From the NCBI GenBank assembly GCA_964458385.1, contig CAYWIS010000006.1, forward strand, positions 1 to 64,000: a stretch of 64,000 nucleotides of DNA. The letters run 5' to 3'. The translations under genes were made by a program, and so were the position numbers. Origin of the DNA: JAHWKS01 sp964458385. GTDB taxonomy: Bacteria; Planctomycetota; Planctomycetia; Pirellulales; Pirellulaceae. Shown here piece by piece: positions 61,786 to 64,000 of this stretch (position 1 is the first letter of the stretch; the number at the start of each line of letters is the position of its first letter). A model generated the notes under the pieces. The model saw only the letters and a list, made by a program, of their open reading frames with translations, did not search any database and had not been told where the DNA came from.

Positions 61786-64000
61786 ATGAATGCCACCAAA
61801 GAGAAGGCTCGTTTCTCTGAGTTTTTTCGCATTGCCAACGGTTTCAAGCCCGACGACGAAAGTTTCGCTCCTTATCCTTATCAAATTTGCCTCGCGCTCA
61901 ACGAGCATCTTCCGCAATTGCTTAATGTTCCCACGGGCCTAGGTAAAACCGCCGCCGTAATCCTTGCTTGGCTGTGGCGTCGCCGGTACGCGGCCCAAGC
62001 CGTTCGCAACGCCACCCCACGTCGCCTTATTTATTGCCTGCCTATGCGGTCGCTTGTGGACCAGACCGAAAGCGCTGCCCGGCATTGGTTAACCAATCTT
62101 AGGCTTGAGAAAGACGTCGGCGTTCACGTCCTCATGGGAGGGCGACAAGCTGACGAGTGGGATACACAGCCGGAGCGCGAGGCCATTCTGATAGGTACGC
62201 AGGATATGCTTTTATCCCGCGCGCTCAATCGTGGCTACTCCATGAGCCGCTATCGTTGGCCTATTCACTTTGCACTAGTAAACAACGACTGCCTTTGGGT
62301 CGTCGACGAGACACAATTGATGGGCGTCGGATTGACCACAACGGCGCAGCTGCAAGGGCTACGCGCCAAACTTGGCGTCTACGGTGTTGGCCAGACGCTT
62401 TGGATGTCGGCAACACTGGAGCGGGAGGCGTTAAGCACGATCGACCATTGTCCGCCCGAAGGCTCCTTTACGCTCGACAGCCTGTCCGACGCCGATTACG
62501 GGAATCCCTATGTTGTTCGCCTAATTAATGCGCGGAAACCGTTGCACAAGGCGCCGGTGATGCTTACGGCAGAAACCGAAGTGCCGTACTCTGTTGCACT
62601 TGCAAAGGCGATCATCGACAACCATAAGCCAGAGACGTTGACACTGGTCGTGCTCAATCGCGTTGCGCGTGCGCAGGGCGTTTTCAATGAACTTGAAAAC
62701 GCGGTGAAACAGCTCGAAGCTCAACCTGACATCAGGCTAATTCATTCGCGATTTCGGCCTATTGATCGTGCCCAACATCAGGCTGCCGCCTTCGACGATA
62801 AAAACTTGCCACCGGAAGGTCGAATCGTCGTTGCAACTCAGGCCATCGAGGCGGGAGTTGATATGTCGGCGCGAACGTTATTCACCGAATTGGCGCCGTG
62901 GGCTTCTTTAGTGCAGCGGTTTGGTCGCTGTAATCGGCGCGGGGAATGGGGCCACGGTGGAGCGCCAGATGCAGCTATTTTTTGGATTGATATCGATCCT
63001 GGCGATGACAGGCGTTCCCAAGAACTCGTATTACCGTATGAACTCGAGGAATTGGCGGTCGCTCGGCAATATCTGCAATCGCTTGAAGATGTCGGACCGC
63101 AGTCCTTAAAGAAAGTTAACCATGTCCAGTCGCCAAAGATTGTTCATACGTTGCGACGGAAAGACTTGCTCGATTTGTGGGACACCACGCCGGACCTAGC
63201 CGGCAACGACCTTGACGTGTCGCGTTATATCCGCGACACCCAGGACAACGATGTCCAATTCTTCTGGCGCACATGGGACGATTTGACTAAGGCGCCGCCA
63301 ATCGACTCTTCAGTATTCCCCGGTCCAAGCCGCGACGAGCTTTGTTCCGTGTCGATGAGCGGCGCGGTCGCGTTCGTCAAAAAGATGAAGCATGGCGCCG
63401 CATGGCGGTGGGATCCATTGGAACGCATGTGGATGCCCGTCGATGCCTCTGCGGTTCGGCCGGGAATGACGCTGCTTCTCCATGCTTCGTCAGGTGGATA
63501 CGACGATCGCCTTGGATGGACGGGGCAGCCAGACAATCAGCCTACGCTCCACATGCCGCCGTCTGAAGAAGCCGAACACTTAGAAGGAATGGAGGAGGAA
63601 AGTCACGGAAAGCCAGTGCCGCTAACTAAGCACCTCATCAACGTTGCGAATGCCGCCGCCACATTGAAACAGCTTTTGAGTGACCTTCCCGCTGAGATCC
63701 CATGGGGATGTATCACCACTGCAGCGCGTTGGCACGATGTGGGAAAAGCGCATCCCGCATTTCAGACGATGCTACTCGATGCATTCGATGCGGCGGATCG
63801 CGAGCAACGCAAGAAGACGCTTTGGGCCAAGTCGCATATCAAAGCTAGCGAGCGCCCACGTTACCGCATTGAGCGAGATGGTGCGTTCGAATACCGCCGC
63901 GGGTTTCGGCACGAATTGGCAAGCGCTATCGCTTGGCTCATGAACAACGTGTCCCACCCCGATGTAGACCTCATCGCATTTCTTATCGCAGCTCATCACG
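61786..64000 (+). CDS. cas3: CRISPR-associated helicase/nuclease Cas3, type I-G (I-U), incomplete
   Basis: The frame stays open to the right edge; 738 codons are present. SF2 helicase motifs: PTGLGKT (residues 49-55), LPMRSLVDQ, IGTQDMLLSRAL, VVDETQLM (Asp174-Glu175), SATL (208-211), LIHSRFR, VATQAIEAGVDMS and LVQRFGRCNRRG. The HD nuclease is C-terminal: TKHLINVANAA (His616), ARWHDVGKAH (His650-Asp651), FRHELASAIAWL (His709) and IAAHH at the edge. Helicase first and HD last is the hallmark of type I-G/I-U Cas3, as is RRKDLLDLWDTTPDLAGNDL. The 182-base AT-rich spacer from rad50 holds no gene. ATG 61786 has a weak ribosome site. Confidence 0.93.
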   Translation, partial: MNATKEKARFSEFFRIANGFKPDDESFAPYPYQICLALNEHLPQLLNVPTGLGKTAAVILAWLWRRRYAAQAVRNATPRRLIYCLPMRSLVDQTESAARHWLTNLRLEKDVGVHVLMGGRQADEWDTQPEREAILIGTQDMLLSRALNRGYSMSRYRWPIHFALVNNDCLWVVDETQLMGVGLTTTAQLQGLRAKLGVYGVGQTLWMSATLEREALSTIDHCPPEGSFTLDSLSDADYGNPYVVRLINARKPLHKAPVMLTAETEVPYSVALAKAIIDNHKPETLTLVVLNRVARAQGVFNELENAVKQLEAQPDIRLIHSRFRPIDRAQHQAAAFDDKNLPPEGRIVVATQAIEAGVDMSARTLFTELAPWASLVQRFGRCNRRGEWGHGGAPDAAIFWIDIDPGDDRRSQELVLPYELEELAVARQYLQSLEDVGPQSLKKVNHVQSPKIVHTLRRKDLLDLWDTTPDLAGNDLDVSRYIRDTQDNDVQFFWRTWDDLTKAPPIDSSVFPGPSRDELCSVSMSGAVAFVKKMKHGAAWRWDPLERMWMPVDASAVRPGMTLLLHASSGGYDDRLGWTGQPDNQPTLHMPPSEEAEHLEGMEEESHGKPVPLTKHLINVANAAATLKQLLSDLPAEIPWGCITTAARWHDVGKAHPAFQTMLLDAFDAADREQRKKTLWAKSHIKASERPRYRIERDGAFEYRRGFRHELASAIAWLMNNVSHPDVDLIAFLIAAHH

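Overview
The window looks like part of a Planctomycetota chromosome, most likely Pirellulales-like. The evidence is a DUF1559 pseudopilin, a DUF1598-type protein, three giant secreted proteins with LEPR-XLL-like N-termini and dockerin-type repeats, a planctomycete-type sulfatase, the end of an H4MPT-linked C1 gene and a 33-aa membrane protein. Two runs of exactly ten N (11077-11086, 25930-25939) are scaffolding joins, so this is probably a draft or metagenome-derived assembly.

Layout. 0-12 kb: end of the C1-transfer gene, PIG-L deacetylase, glutaredoxin-like protein, Dps, DUF1559 pseudopilin with a small lipoprotein, a MnmE-like GTPase without the C-terminal catalytic Cys, a sulfatase, a lipase-like lipoprotein and a zinc-ribbon membrane protein. 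12-24 kb: a surface-protein block, with a secreted zinc metallopeptidase facing two related giant adhesin-like proteins. 24-49 kb: housekeeping and stress genes (sirohydrochlorin chelatase, DUF11 protein, MATE pump, PhoU, phosphodiesterase, glutamate dehydrogenase, yeast-type cytosine deaminase, amidohydrolase, AhpD-like protein, DUF1598, QueG, a tdh-kbl threonine-degradation operon with a divergent XRE-cupin regulator, cardiolipin synthase, OsmC, HAD phosphatase, NDH-2 and a two-gene RND pump). 49.6-50.4 kb: a compact array of six minus-strand tRNA genes without encoded CCA, some of them degenerate. 50.7-51.8 kb: a Tat-exported alpha/beta hydrolase.

52.4-64 kb: the most notable region. Seven plus-strand genes follow one another: an ECF sigma factor, an acidic 191-aa unknown, an ImmA/IrrE metalloprotease, a NurA-like nuclease, a HerA-like ATPase, Mre11/SbcD and Rad50/SbcC. 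The first three overlap. This is the complete archaeal-type double-strand-break resection set in a bacterium, behind what looks like a proteolytically controlled transcription switch. A type I-G (formerly I-U) cas3 with a C-terminal HD domain follows at once and runs off the right edge. The ensemble could be an inducible repair or defence island. No CRISPR array, integrase or other cas gene is visible here.
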